A stretch of 64,000 nt of DNA from Candidatus Desulfovibrio intestinipullorum (GTDB taxonomy: Bacteria > Desulfobacterota > Desulfovibrionia > Desulfovibrionales > Desulfovibrionaceae): positions 46,777 to 110,776 of the forward strand of contig DXHV01000077.1 of the NCBI GenBank assembly GCA_019113165.1, written 5' to 3'. Every line of letters starts with the position of its first letter. Positions within the stretch are counted from its first letter, which is position 1. The notes beneath the pieces were generated by a model. The model was not told the origin of the DNA. It did not search any database and saw only the letters and a program-made list of their open reading frames with translations. The translations under genes and the position numbers were made by a program. Positions 26,191-34,670 of the stretch are shown piece by piece.

Positions 26191-27407
26191 TCATCACTGG
26201 CATGGGCCTGTGCTCAAGTCTTGGGCATTCCAGGGCACAGGTCGTGACCTCCCTGCACAAACGGCAGAACACCTTCTGCCTGAGTGACGTACTGCCGGAC
26301 ATTGTGGTCAGTCCCGTCAGGGATACCGGGGACGATGCAGCCACGGCCAGACTGAAGTCCTGGCGCCACAGGCGCTATCTGTCCAGGGGCGGAACCCTGG
26401 CTGTCCTGGCCGGCCTCAGGGCTGTAGAGGATGCCAGACTGCCCAGACTTCCCGAGGATATGGGCCTCATTGGCTGTGCCGCGCCAACGCTTGATGTTGC
26501 TGCCGAACAGGGGCTTGCAGCGGCGGACCCGCTTCTGCTGGATGCCTTGTGGCTTTTGCGCTGGCTGCCCGGCACGCCAGTGTCCGCGCTGGCCACCCTG
26601 CTCGGCGTGCACGGTCCGGGCCTGGCGCTTGGCTGTGCCTGTGCCTCCGGGCTGGCCGCCCTGGGTGAGGGCTGGCTGCGGATACGGCACGGTGTGGTGC
26701 CCTGTCTGCTCGTAGCCTGCGGCGATTCCAGACTGTCCCTGGGCGGTCTGCTTGGCTATGCAAGGGCACGCACCCTGAGCCACGGCTTTGTGCCGCAAGA
26801 GGCTTCGCGTCCCTTTGACAGGGCGAGAAATGGCTTTGTTCCCGGAGAAGGCGGTGCAGCCCTTGTGCTGGAGAGTCTGGAGCATGCCAGAGCTCGCGGG
26901 GCCAGGATATGGGCCGAAGTCCTTGGCTATGGAGCAAGCCTGGACGCAGGCAGCCTGGCTGCACCGGATGCGGAAGGACGGTTCGCGCAACGGGCCATTG
27001 AAAAGGCCCTGCAGGAAGCGTCCTGCACAGCTGCCGATCTGGACTGGGTCAGTACCCATGGCACAGGCACACGCCTTAATGACGAGATGGAGGCAGGTGT
27101 TTTGCGCAGGATGTTTGCTGGAGAGCCCCGCCTGCCCCTGCTTGCGGCCGTGAAGTCCTGGACAGGGCATCTTGCGTCTGCCTGCGGGGCCCTGGAAGCT
27201 GTTGTGTGCCTGTGGGCTGCTGCAGAGGGCTTTCTGCCTCTGGTGCGCAATCTTGAACATCCCCTGGCAGCCGATCTGCCCTTCGTGACAGAGCGGACGC
27301 AGTGGCAGGGCCGCAGCCTTGCCTGCGGGCTTGTGGAAAACTTCGGCTTCGGAGGACAGAACGCAGCCCTGATGCTGCGCCTGTGGCAGGAGAAGAGTGA
27401 GCAATGA
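26178..27407 (+). CDS. 3-oxoacyl-ACP synthase, KAS II (FabF-like)
   Basis: The 409-residue condensing enzyme has an intact Cys-His-His triad: Cys155 (GCACASGL), His294 (STHGTGT) and His331 (VKSWTGHLASACG). The glycine-rich ending ENFGFGGQNAALML is also typical. It is therefore expected to catalyse decarboxylative condensation. Several regions are divergent from housekeeping FabF. Its start overlaps the ACP gene and its stop overlaps the next start (ATGA). It likely elongates a dedicated acyl chain that ends up as the BioF substrate. Confidence 0.88.
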   Translation: MQRVVITGMGLCSSLGHSRAQVVTSLHKRQNTFCLSDVLPDIVVSPVRDTGDDAATARLKSWRHRRYLSRGGTLAVLAGLRAVEDARLPRLPEDMGLIGCAAPTLDVAAEQGLAAADPLLLDALWLLRWLPGTPVSALATLLGVHGPGLALGCACASGLAALGEGWLRIRHGVVPCLLVACGDSRLSLGGLLGYARARTLSHGFVPQEASRPFDRARNGFVPGEGGAALVLESLEHARARGARIWAEVLGYGASLDAGSLAAPDAEGRFAQRAIEKALQEASCTAADLDWVSTHGTGTRLNDEMEAGVLRRMFAGEPRLPLLAAVKSWTGHLASACGALEAVVCLWAAAEGFLPLVRNLEHPLAADLPFVTERTQWQGRSLACGLVENFGFGGQNAALMLRLWQEKSEQ

Positions 27408-27931
27408 GTGAGTTCAGGCACGCTTCGGCGAGGGAGCAGGCCTTCCTGCCCAATCCTGGCGAACTTCCCGCCTCTTTTGTACTTGTGAATCGCGTGGACA
27501 GGGTGCAAACAGACAGCCTTGTGGCTTTTACCCGCCTGGCAGGCCAAAGCGGACAGATGGCAGACTGGCAAATTGTAGAGGCCTGCGCCCAGACGGCCTG
27601 TCTGCACCAGCGCTTTCTGCGCGACTTTGGCGACCAGGTCTTTCTGCTTTGCGTGGACGAAGCCTGCATCCCTGGTGCAGCCGCTCTGGCCGCCCTTGTC
27701 GGTGAGGTCGAGATTGCGGCACGCCTCACGGGGCAGAGTGCCAGAGCAGCAAGCTATGTGCTGCGCCTGCGATCTCTGGCAGGCCGTGCCGCAGAGGACG
27801 CAGAAGCGGTGCATGTTGTTCTGACCGTTGGTCACATGCCTTACGCAGGCCCGGAACAGGCCGATCGCCTTGGACGTCATTATCGGAGGATCTGGCAGTG
27901 TCTTGCACACGCACAGTACGTTCCATGCTGA
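27404..27931 (+). CDS. Hotdog-fold protein, ApeP/FabZ-like (keeps Glu, lacks catalytic His)
   Basis: The 175-residue protein begins as a hotdog subunit (LPASFVLVNRVDRVQTDSLVAF). MADWQIVEACAQTACLHQ matches the W-x-x-E-x-x-AQ helix of ApeP-type dehydratases, with Glu59 in the catalytic position. The HFPG segment is missing: 14 residues before Glu59 is Leu45, not His. This is the mirror image of the short hotdog protein at 24744-25043. It overlaps the ketosynthase stop (ATGA) and the bioF start. The family assignment rests on short motifs. Confidence 0.65.
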   Translation: MSEFRHASAREQAFLPNPGELPASFVLVNRVDRVQTDSLVAFTRLAGQSGQMADWQIVEACAQTACLHQRFLRDFGDQVFLLCVDEACIPGAAALAALVGEVEIAARLTGQSARAASYVLRLRSLAGRAAEDAEAVHVVLTVGHMPYAGPEQADRLGRHYRRIWQCLAHAQYVPC

Positions 27932-29070
27932 TGGCCCGCCTGAAGACCTGGCAGGAGCTGGGCCTGGAACGCCATGTTCCCGTTTTTGCCGACGAAGATC
28001 GGGGAGCAGACGAGCCTGCATGTGGCAGACGCGGGATCTCCTTTCTTTCCAATGACTACCTGGGGCTGGCTTCGGACAGGCGCTGGCAGCAGCAGGTGGC
28101 AGAGTGCTTTGCCGTGGCTGCTCCCTCGGCCTCGGCGTCGCGTCTGGCAGGAGGCCACAGAGAAAGCATGTGCAAGGCTGAGCAGGAGCTGGCCGACTAT
28201 TTCGGGCATGAGCGGGCTCTGCTTGTCTCCAGCGGCTATCAGGGCAATGCGGCCATAGTGGCAGGACTTGTGCAGCCTGGGCAGCCTGTCTTTGTGGACA
28301 AGAGGATTCATGCCAGCACGGCCCATGCTCTGGCTGGTTCGGGGGCGCGGATCCTTCCTTGCCGGCACGCCGACATGGACCATCTTCGCAGGCGCCTTGA
28401 GACCTGCGCAGGCCCCATGCAGCCCATGGTCTTCACGGAATCGCTCTTCAGCATGGACGGCACTCTGACAGACGTGCAGGCCATTCTGGCTCTGAAGCGC
28501 AGATACGGCTTCTTTCTGGTTGCAGACGAAGCCCATGCCCTGGGCTGCCTTGGCCCGGGCGGAAGAGGTCTTTTTGCCGGGCATGCCGGCGAGGTCGACG
28601 TGATCCTGGGCACTCTTGGCAAGGGGCTGGGGCTTTTCGGCGCCTTTGTTCTGCTGACACAGGAGTGCGCCCGGGCCCTTGAGCATTTTGCCTCGCCTAT
28701 CGTGCATTCCACGGCCCTGCCTCCGGCTCATGCCCTGGCCTGTTCAAGGCTGGTGAAACTTTTGCCCACGCTGGAAGAGGAACGGCAGCGGCTTGCAGCC
28801 AGTGCCCGCTTTCTGCGCAAAGCCCTGCAGGAGCGTGGCTGCACAACCCTTGGCCAGGCCCATATCGTCGCCCTCCCCCTGGGCCAGGAAGAGCGCGCCA
28901 GGAAAGTCTCTCTGTCCCTGCAAAGGCAGGGCATACATGTGCTTGCGGCACGCTTCCCCACCGTCCCCGTGCATCAGGCCCTGCTGCGCCTTTCGGTCAC
29001 GACCAGGCATACTGAAGACATGCTGCAGGAGACGGCCCGCTGTGTGGCCCTGAGTCTGCAGGAAGCATGA
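27898..29070 (+). CDS. bioF: 8-amino-7-oxononanoate synthase (BioF-like alpha-oxoamine synthase)
   Basis: The 390-residue PLP enzyme condenses an acyl thioester with alanine in biotin synthesis. Motifs are FLSNDYLGLA, GYQGNAAIVAGL, ESLFSMDG, DEAHALGCLGP (PLP ring contact) and the Schiff-base lysine Lys242 in LGTLGKGLG. I chose GTG at 27898 because GGAGG lies 8 bases before it; ATGs at 27925 and 27931 are alternatives, the latter overlapping the preceding stop. It is last in the operon after the private ketosynthase, ACP and reductase. Other alpha-oxoamine synthases share the fold, so the biotin role is inferred from context. bioA, bioB and bioD are not in the window. Confidence 0.85.
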   Translation: MSCTRTVRSMLMARLKTWQELGLERHVPVFADEDRGADEPACGRRGISFLSNDYLGLASDRRWQQQVAECFAVAAPSASASRLAGGHRESMCKAEQELADYFGHERALLVSSGYQGNAAIVAGLVQPGQPVFVDKRIHASTAHALAGSGARILPCRHADMDHLRRRLETCAGPMQPMVFTESLFSMDGTLTDVQAILALKRRYGFFLVADEAHALGCLGPGGRGLFAGHAGEVDVILGTLGKGLGLFGAFVLLTQECARALEHFASPIVHSTALPPAHALACSRLVKLLPTLEEERQRLAASARFLRKALQERGCTTLGQAHIVALPLGQEERARKVSLSLQRQGIHVLAARFPTVPVHQALLRLSVTTRHTEDMLQETARCVALSLQEA

Positions 29071-29099
29071 GGACTTGAGCAGACACGAGGAAAAAGACA

Positions 29100-29142
29100 C
29101 AAAAAAACAACGGGCCACCACATTGCTGTGGCAGCCCGTTGT
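29100..29142 (-). terminator. Terminator of the dsr operon
   Basis: The stem ACAACGGGC / GCCCGTTGT has inner CCACA/TGTGG pairing. On the minus strand it is followed by seven Ts. Confidence 0.9.
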
Positions 29143-29162
29143 GAAAAGTTGTCACTGAGAGA

Positions 29163-29408
29163 CTAAGCTTCGGCATCGCCTTCTTCAGCGGCTTCCTGCT
29201 TTCCGTAGCCCTTGAGGCCATACATGGTGGTAGATCCGGAGGACCAGTACTCAACAACGCCTTCCTTGACCAGATCGCTGAGAAGCTTCTTCACTTCGCG
29301 GGATTTCTTGTCAGGGAAGAGTTCAAGGAAGTCCTTGAAGTAGTGCTTGGACTTCACCTTGGATTTAGCCTTGAGGTATTCAACAATAACTTCTTTATCC
29401 TCGGCCAT
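29163..29408 (-). CDS. dsrD: Dissimilatory sulfite reductase-associated protein DsrD
   Basis: The 81-residue small winged-helix protein has KAKSKVKSKHYFKDFLEL and SREVKKLLSDLVKEGVVEYW, characteristic of DsrD. The acidic tail (EEGDAEA) is slightly longer than in the well-known Desulfovibrio protein. DsrD is found beside dsrAB in sulfate reducers and is reported to stimulate sulfite reduction by DsrAB. It is third in the dsrABD operon, 59 bases after dsrB. Confidence 0.96.
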   Translation of the reverse strand: MAEDKEVIVEYLKAKSKVKSKHYFKDFLELFPDKKSREVKKLLSDLVKEGVVEYWSSGSTTMYGLKGYGKQEAAEEGDAEA

Positions 29409-29467
29409 GACAAACTCCAGTTCGTGGCAGCGCAGAGCGCTGCCACGATAATGTTATTTTAGACGGA

Positions 29468-30613
29468 TTAGAACTTGAACTGGGTGCTCTGACGCCAGGT
29501 GTAGTAGGCGGGATCACGGAAGTCATCGATGAGATGATGCGTGAAGGTCAGACCAGTCAGCTTGAAGAAGTCCTGCCAGCCCACGCGTTCAGCCCAGTCA
29601 CCCAGACGTTCGTACTTGCGGGCGTTGGCAGCATAGGTGTCAACAATCTTCTTCACGGTGGCGGTCAGGGTGGGCCAGCGAGAAGGCTCGTTGGGGATGT
29701 AGGCGACCACAACCTTGGAGAACTTGGGGAAGGTCATACGGTTGGAGACCTTGCCGCCGACCATGATGGCGATACCGTCGCCTTCCTTGTCGGCGATGGG
29801 CAGAGCGGGACACATGGTGTAGCAGTTACCGCAGTACATGCAGCGGTCTTCCTTAATGGCAATGGAGTTCACCTTCTTGCCTTCAAAGTCGACCTTGGTG
29901 GGACGCACGGCGGCCATGGGGCAGGCAGCGACAGCCAGCGGGATTTCGCAGAGCTTGTCAGCCCACTTGTGGTCGATCATGGGAGGTTTGCGGTGAATGC
30001 CCACGAGACCGATGTCGGAGCAGTGCACGGCACCACACATGTTGATGCAGCAGGCCAGGGAGATGCGCACGGGGGCGGGCAGACGCATGTTCTTGAATTC
30101 TTCGAACAGCGTGTCCATGACCACCTTCACGGGGCCGGTGGAGTCAGTGGCCGGGGTGTGGCAGTGCAGCCAGCCCTGGGTATGCACGGGGTTGCTGATG
30201 CCAGCACCGGTGCCGCCCACGGGGAACTTGTTGGAGCCGGCTTCGAACTTGCGAGAATTGAGGTCATCCCTCAGGGCCTTGGCAGTTTCCAGGCTGTCGG
30301 TGATGAACTCAATGTTGTTACGGGTTGTCCAGCGCACATAGCCACCGGTGTACTTGTCGGCGATGTCACAGACTTCGCGGATAGCGGTGATGGACATGGT
30401 GCGGGTGCCGGCGCAACGGACGGTGTACACCTTGTCACCGGACTCGGCCACATGCATGAGCATGCCGGGTTCCAGGATTTCATGATAGAGCCACTTGCCA
30501 AAGTTCTTGGCAATGACAGGCGGGAACATGGAGTCGTATTTCTGGGGACCAATGTCCGTGATACGACCTTCCATGGGTTTTTGAGGATTGTACCCAGAAG
30601 AAATAAAAGCCAT
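29468..30613 (-). CDS. dsrB: Dissimilatory sulfite reductase beta subunit
   Basis: The 381-residue cytoplasmic protein holds catalytic siroheme-[4Fe-4S] ligands in [17 protein letters not shown] and a ferredoxin domain ([12 protein letters not shown], with a further cysteine upstream in AACPMAAV). [19 protein letters not shown] and [16 protein letters not shown] are typical of DsrB. With DsrA it reduces sulfite, forming the DsrC trisulfide in the last step of sulfate respiration. It lies 18 bases after dsrA. Confidence 0.98.
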   Translation of the reverse strand: MAFISSGYNPQKPMEGRITDIGPQKYDSMFPPVIAKNFGKWLYHEILEPGMLMHVAESGDKVYTVRCAGTRTMSITAIREVCDIADKYTGGYVRWTTRNNIEFITDSLETAKALRDDLNSRKFEAGSNKFPVGGTGAGISNPVHTQGWLHCHTPATDSTGPVKVVMDTLFEEFKNMRLPAPVRISLACCINMCGAVHCSDIGLVGIHRKPPMIDHKWADKLCEIPLAVAACPMAAVRPTKVDFEGKKVNSIAIKEDRCMYCGNCYTMCPALPIADKEGDGIAIMVGGKVSNRMTFPKFSKVVVAYIPNEPSRWPTLTATVKKIVDTYAANARKYERLGDWAERVGWQDFFKLTGLTFTHHLIDDFRDPAYYTWRQSTQFKF

Positions 30614-30631
30614 TGCTTTTTCCCCCTAAAA

Positions 30632-31942
30632 TTAGCGTTGGTGACGAGAACGGTAGTCGGCGAGGTCGCGCTTGAAGCCGCCGGGAACTTCATCTTCCTT
30701 GAAGAAGATGTAGGGGTTGGCACGGGGTTCCTTCACGTGGAAGGCTTCGGCTTCGGTGTTAGTGACTTCGAGGAGTTTCTGGAAGGAAGCGCGCTTCATG
30801 AGTTCGCCGAGGCGCTCACGGTTCTTGCCTTCTTCAATCCACCAATCCCAGATGTTTTCGATGATCTCTTTGAGTTCATCGTAGGGCTGTTCCACCTTCA
30901 CGAAGGGAACGAGGAGGGAGCCCATCTGGGCGCCATCAACGACAGGGGCCTTGGCACCGCAGAGGACGCTGGCACCGCGGTCGTCACCGATGTGAAGAGC
31001 GCGGGGCATGGTGTCGATGCAGTGCATGCAGCGCACGCAGTTGGCGTTGTCAATGGTCAGCTTCTGGCCATCCCAGCTCATGCAGTGGGTGGGGCAGCGA
31101 TCAATGACTTCGGCCTGGATGTCAAACTTGCCCCAGTCACGGCCGGAGTGGGCACCGGCGTTGGGAACAAATTCGCCACCGACGTAGGCTTTCACGGCGT
31201 CCTGGTCAATCTTGATGTCGTCACGCCAGGTGCCCACGACTGCAAAGTCGGAACGGGCCATGGCGCAGACGCAGCCATTGGGACAGCCGTCGAATTTGAA
31301 CTTGAACTTGTAGGGGAAGGCAGGACGGTGCAGTTCGTCCTGGTAGTCTTCGGTCAGCTGGTAGCAGACGTCCTGGGTGTTGTAGCAGGCGTATTCGCAA
31401 CGGGACATACCCATACAGGCAGCGGGGGTACGCAGGTTGGAGCCGGAACCACCAAGGTCGTTGTTCATTTCGTGGGTCAGCTGATAGAAGATTTCTTCCA
31501 GCTGGGGAGTGGTCGTACCGATGAGCACGATGTCACCGGTGGAGCCGTGCATGTTGGTCAGGCCGGAACCACGCAGATCCCAGATGTCACACAGCTGGCG
31601 GAGGAATTTGGTGGAATAGAACTTACCGGAAGGCTGGGCAACACGAATGGTGTGGAAGTGGGCCACACCGGGGAACATTTCGGGCTGGTCGCAGTAACGG
31701 CCGATAACGCCGCCGCCGTAACCGAACACGCCCACGATGCCACCGTGCTTCCAGTGGGTTTCCATATCCTTGTAGCTCAACTCCAGGAGGCCGAGAAGGT
31801 CTTCACAGCAGTCTTGCGGAATCTGATAGTCCAACCCATTGGGGTTTGCGGCGCGGTGGGCAGCCTCTTGTTTGATGTCGGACACAACGCTCGGCCAGGG
31901 GCCTTGTTCCAGTTGGTCCAACAAGGGGGTTTCAAATTTCAT
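30632..31942 (-). CDS. dsrA: Dissimilatory sulfite reductase alpha subunit
   Basis: The 436-residue partner of DsrB starts at MKFETPLLDQ, with GGAGG upstream. Siroheme/cluster cysteines lie in CMGMSRCEYACYNT and FDGCPNGCVCAMARSD. The inserted ferredoxin domain has CPTHC and CVRCMHCIDTMP. HGSTGDIVLIGT and WDLRGSGLTNMHG are typical of bacterial-type DsrA. It is the first gene of the operon. Downstream there are no cob/cbi genes; the operon ends at a terminator facing the bioF operon. Confidence 0.98.
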   Translation of the reverse strand: MKFETPLLDQLEQGPWPSVVSDIKQEAAHRAANPNGLDYQIPQDCCEDLLGLLELSYKDMETHWKHGGIVGVFGYGGGVIGRYCDQPEMFPGVAHFHTIRVAQPSGKFYSTKFLRQLCDIWDLRGSGLTNMHGSTGDIVLIGTTTPQLEEIFYQLTHEMNNDLGGSGSNLRTPAACMGMSRCEYACYNTQDVCYQLTEDYQDELHRPAFPYKFKFKFDGCPNGCVCAMARSDFAVVGTWRDDIKIDQDAVKAYVGGEFVPNAGAHSGRDWGKFDIQAEVIDRCPTHCMSWDGQKLTIDNANCVRCMHCIDTMPRALHIGDDRGASVLCGAKAPVVDGAQMGSLLVPFVKVEQPYDELKEIIENIWDWWIEEGKNRERLGELMKRASFQKLLEVTNTEAEAFHVKEPRANPYIFFKEDEVPGGFKRDLADYRSRHQR

Positions 31943-32112
31943 TACCTTACCTCCAGGTGGTTTGGGCAATACCGTTTTTTAGCCATCTGCCGGCCTGCGG
32001 AAACGTCTCACAAGCAGTTTGAGCCTGAAAGAACGACCCTTTCCCGCAGATGCATCTTAAGAACGACTAGCGCCAACGTAGACAATTTTTACTGGCTTGG
32101 CAACTGTATTTC

Positions 32113-32181
32113 TTTTTTCACAAGGATATTTGTGAAAAAAAGTTCTTAAAAGAATCTTTTGATTTTTTATTTGTGAAAAAA
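32113..32181. promoter_or_regulatory. Palindromic candidate operator upstream of dsrA
   Basis: Perfect 11-bp arms TTTTTTCACAA (32113-32123) and TTGTGAAAAAA (32130-32140) flank 6 bases. A further copy of TTGTGAAAAAA occurs at 32171-32181. The half-site TTGTGA is shared by several regulators, including Rex and CRP/FNR types, but the orientation and spacing do not exactly match the Rex consensus I know. It lies 170-240 bases upstream of dsrA. It could also act as a terminator-like hairpin. Confidence 0.5.
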
Positions 32182-32186
32182 ATATC

Positions 32187-32532
32187 TTGAAATTGTATCG
32201 AAGCCTTTGGGCCATAATCCGGCACGCAGGCGTTCAGGTGCGCCAGGCAGGCTTTTTCAGGGATGCCGGGACAGCGGATCCAGACAGCGGCCACCTCCAT
32301 GAAATTGCCCCCTGCCCCCTTTCCTGCTACAAGGAGCCATTCGCGTACTGCCTGTGCACCGGGCTTTTGGCCTCGCGATTGTGCCTTTGTCACGCGTGGG
32401 CACGCCGTGGGTTGCAGGCACGAATTTCCAAGGGAGCATGCGGCATGCTGCGACGGCCTTTACGGAGCCCTTCCGGGAAAGTCGGGAATGATGCATGCCT
32501 CTCGAAAATGCCCTGTCAACGAGGATACATAT
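32187..32532. other. Gene-free region upstream of the unknown gene pair
   Basis: Open frames here are in-frame or out-of-frame extensions without ribosome sites or family features. GAGG at 32521-32524 belongs to the gene at 32533. A promoter was not identified. Confidence 0.4.
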
Positions 32533-32805
32533 ATGGAAGACAGCAGAGGTCTCTACTACTACCCCAACCCGGCCCTGACCGCAGTCCGCGTGTACGTGCG
32601 TCGTGCGGAAGACGGCAGCATGGAGTTTCGCATGTGGGATGCCGAGCATCCCGAAGTCTGGGAAAAGCATGGCTGGATAGGCATGGAGACCGTCAACATG
32701 GCCAGGGAGCTCTTTGCCGGAGAACACGATGACGGCTGGCATCCCGAGATGATCTACGATGCGGCAGTGGCAGAGGCCCTCCTGAAGGAAAAGGCCAAGA
32801 AGTGA
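32533..32805 (+). CDS. Small protein of unknown function
   Basis: The 90-residue soluble, acidic protein (MEDSRGLYYYPNPALTAV start) is rich in aromatic and charged residues: VYVRRAEDGSMEFRMWD, PEVWEKHGWIGM, DDGWHPEMIYDAAVAEALL. I do not recognise the family. GAGG lies 8 bases before the ATG. Its stop overlaps the next gene's GTG start (GTGA), so the two are translationally coupled and probably work together. No signal peptide or membrane segment is seen. Confidence 0.8.
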   Translation: MEDSRGLYYYPNPALTAVRVYVRRAEDGSMEFRMWDAEHPEVWEKHGWIGMETVNMARELFAGEHDDGWHPEMIYDAAVAEALLKEKAKK

Positions 32806-33596
32806 GCAATTACAGGCTTGCCAGCAATCACGAGTATTTTGTTCGTGATCTGCTCAGGGATTACTGCGCCGTCTATCTGGCCGTGGCCGAACAGCATGTG
32901 CGCTGTCGCAGGGACGGGAACATCTCCTATACCGTGGTGCGCACGCTCATCGGCGAGGCCATGAGCAAGGGGGTCTTCTGGCGTCTCAAGGACACGGCGC
33001 ACTACCTGTTCCGCAACGAGGACTGGGCAGTCCTGGAAGGCTCAGGGAAGAATTATGCCAGCATAGGCCGGCTCATTGACTGGTGCATCGGCTATGCCTT
33101 CCATGAGTGCAACAAGCTTCGTGAAGACGCCTTTCAGGGACAGCACTATGCCATGCGCCTCATACAGCTCGCCCGTCATGACGAGCTTACCCAGCGCCTG
33201 GCCGCTCCCCTGAAGCCCCTGGCAGGCCAGACCACAGAGAGCAGCAAGCGCGAACTCAACCGCATCCTGCATGTGCTGCGTGCGGGCATGCTGCTGCTCA
33301 TCCGCTTTCTTCCCTCTGCGTCCGAAAACTGCTGCCTTGCCCGCTGGCTGGCCACCGATCAGACACGGGTCCGCAAGGCCTTTCAGAATCTCTATCCGGC
33401 CCTCATCAAGGCCCTGTACGGAGAGAGTCCGGAGAGAATGTACACGCTGGCTGCCGTGGATTTCCTGGACTGCGGCAGAACAACGGAGGCCCGCAGCCTG
33501 CTCAGCCATGCCAAGGATCTCGGCTGTCTGGACGAGGACGGAGACAGGCTGCTGCTCGCCATGGGCGAGGCGCGCATAGAGGAAACGTTCAGCTGA
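32802..33596 (+). CDS. Protein of unknown function, coupled to the upstream small gene
   Basis: The 264-residue, mostly helical soluble protein starts at a GTG overlapping the previous stop. It contains several cysteines (DYCAVYL, RCRRDG, DWCIGYAFHECN) and a C-terminal tetratricopeptide-like stretch (RMYTLAAVDFLDCGRTTEARSLLSHAKDLG). I do not recognise a catalytic motif. It may be a regulatory or scaffold protein, but that is a guess from composition only. Confidence 0.8.
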   Translation: MSNYRLASNHEYFVRDLLRDYCAVYLAVAEQHVRCRRDGNISYTVVRTLIGEAMSKGVFWRLKDTAHYLFRNEDWAVLEGSGKNYASIGRLIDWCIGYAFHECNKLREDAFQGQHYAMRLIQLARHDELTQRLAAPLKPLAGQTTESSKRELNRILHVLRAGMLLLIRFLPSASENCCLARWLATDQTRVRKAFQNLYPALIKALYGESPERMYTLAAVDFLDCGRTTEARSLLSHAKDLGCLDEDGDRLLLAMGEARIEETFS

Positions 33597-33741
33597 GGCC
33601 CACGGGACCCCACACCCGCGCACGCGTCTGCACATACAGGGCATACAGGCGTTCACAGGCGTCCACGCCCCCATGCATCGCCAACACACAGGCACAGTCG
33701 TCGGAACCGGAAAATTCTGTCAGAAGGAATGGAGGTCTTGC

Positions 33742-34542
33742 ATGCCTGCCGCAGGTCTGAGTATTGCAGTAGAGGAGATATTTCTGTTCAGGGACCTGTT
33801 TCGGTGCCTGATTCAGGGAAGGACGGCCTTTCTCGTGCGGATTGCCGCCCTTGTGCTGGTCATTGCCCTGGCCCTTGTTCTTGCCGGCTGCGGAAGCAAG
33901 CCGTCCATACGCACGCATGGACCGGGTGTGGACGAACCCTATGTCGTCAAAGGCAAGAAGTACTACCCGCTCCTCTCGGCCGAAGGCTACGAGGAAGAAG
34001 GCATGGCGTCCTGGTACGGCCCGGGCTTTCACGGCAGGCTGACCTCTTCCGGAGAAAAATACGATCAGAACGCCCTGACGGCCGCCCATACCATCCTGCC
34101 CTTTCAGAGCGAGATAGAGGTGACCAACCTGCGCAACGGGCGTTCGGTCATAGTGCGCATCAATGACCGCGGTCCCTTTGCGCGATCCCGCGTCATCGAT
34201 CTGTCCAGGGCTGCGGCCATACGTCTGGACATGATTGGCACAGGCACCACCAGGGTGCGTCTGCGGCATGTGGGATCCAGTCCGGCTGCTGCTGCCCCCG
34301 TGCCCAGGGAGCCTGTGGAAGGCATCTTCTATATTCAGGTCGGCGCCTTCGGAGACCGGCGCAATGCCGCAGCCGCCGTACGCACGGCACGCCGAATGGG
34401 CATGCAGGCCGACATACAGCCAGGGAAGCGTCTGCTGCGGGTCGTGCTTGGTCCGTGGCAGGACCTGAACACGGCCAATGACAATCTGTGGCGTGTGCGT
34501 GATCGCTTCCCCCAGGCCTTTGTCGTCAGCGAGGAAGACTGA
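33742..34542 (+). CDS. rlpA: Septal ring lytic transglycosylase RlpA family lipoprotein with SPOR domain
   Basis: The 266-residue protein has a hydrophobic segment (about 33-50) ending in a lipobox VLAGC, so it is probably outer-membrane anchored. The N-region before it is unusually long (about 30 residues). The double-psi beta-barrel domain follows, with EEGMASWYGPGFHGRLTSSG, ALTAAH and VRINDRGPF; these include catalytic Glu/Asp regions of RlpA. The C-terminal SPOR domain (IFYIQVGAFGDRRNA to VVLGPW) binds denuded septal peptidoglycan. RlpA helps separate daughter cells. GGAGG lies 6 bases before the chosen ATG. Confidence 0.92.
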   Translation: MPAAGLSIAVEEIFLFRDLFRCLIQGRTAFLVRIAALVLVIALALVLAGCGSKPSIRTHGPGVDEPYVVKGKKYYPLLSAEGYEEEGMASWYGPGFHGRLTSSGEKYDQNALTAAHTILPFQSEIEVTNLRNGRSVIVRINDRGPFARSRVIDLSRAAAIRLDMIGTGTTRVRLRHVGSSPAAAAPVPREPVEGIFYIQVGAFGDRRNAAAAVRTARRMGMQADIQPGKRLLRVVLGPWQDLNTANDNLWRVRDRFPQAFVVSEED

Positions 34543-34670
34543 CAGAAACGGCCTGACAGGCCTGCGTACCGGCCGCTTATCGGATTGCCCAAGGTCAGGC
34601 ATTCTTTCTCCGACCCTGCCCAGGGAACAACTGCTGGCAGGGTCTGCATCTTGCAAAGGAGTTTTTCTAT

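Noticed and set aside
24744-29070. Aryl polyene or flexirubin cluster
   Set aside because: The hotdog proteins resemble ApeP/ApeI in part, but there is no aromatic ammonia-lyase, acyltransferase, exporter or second ketosynthase, and the operon ends in a BioF-type enzyme.
29534-32149. 871-codon plus-strand frame
   Set aside because: Antisense to dsrB and dsrA; explained by codon avoidance in the sense genes.
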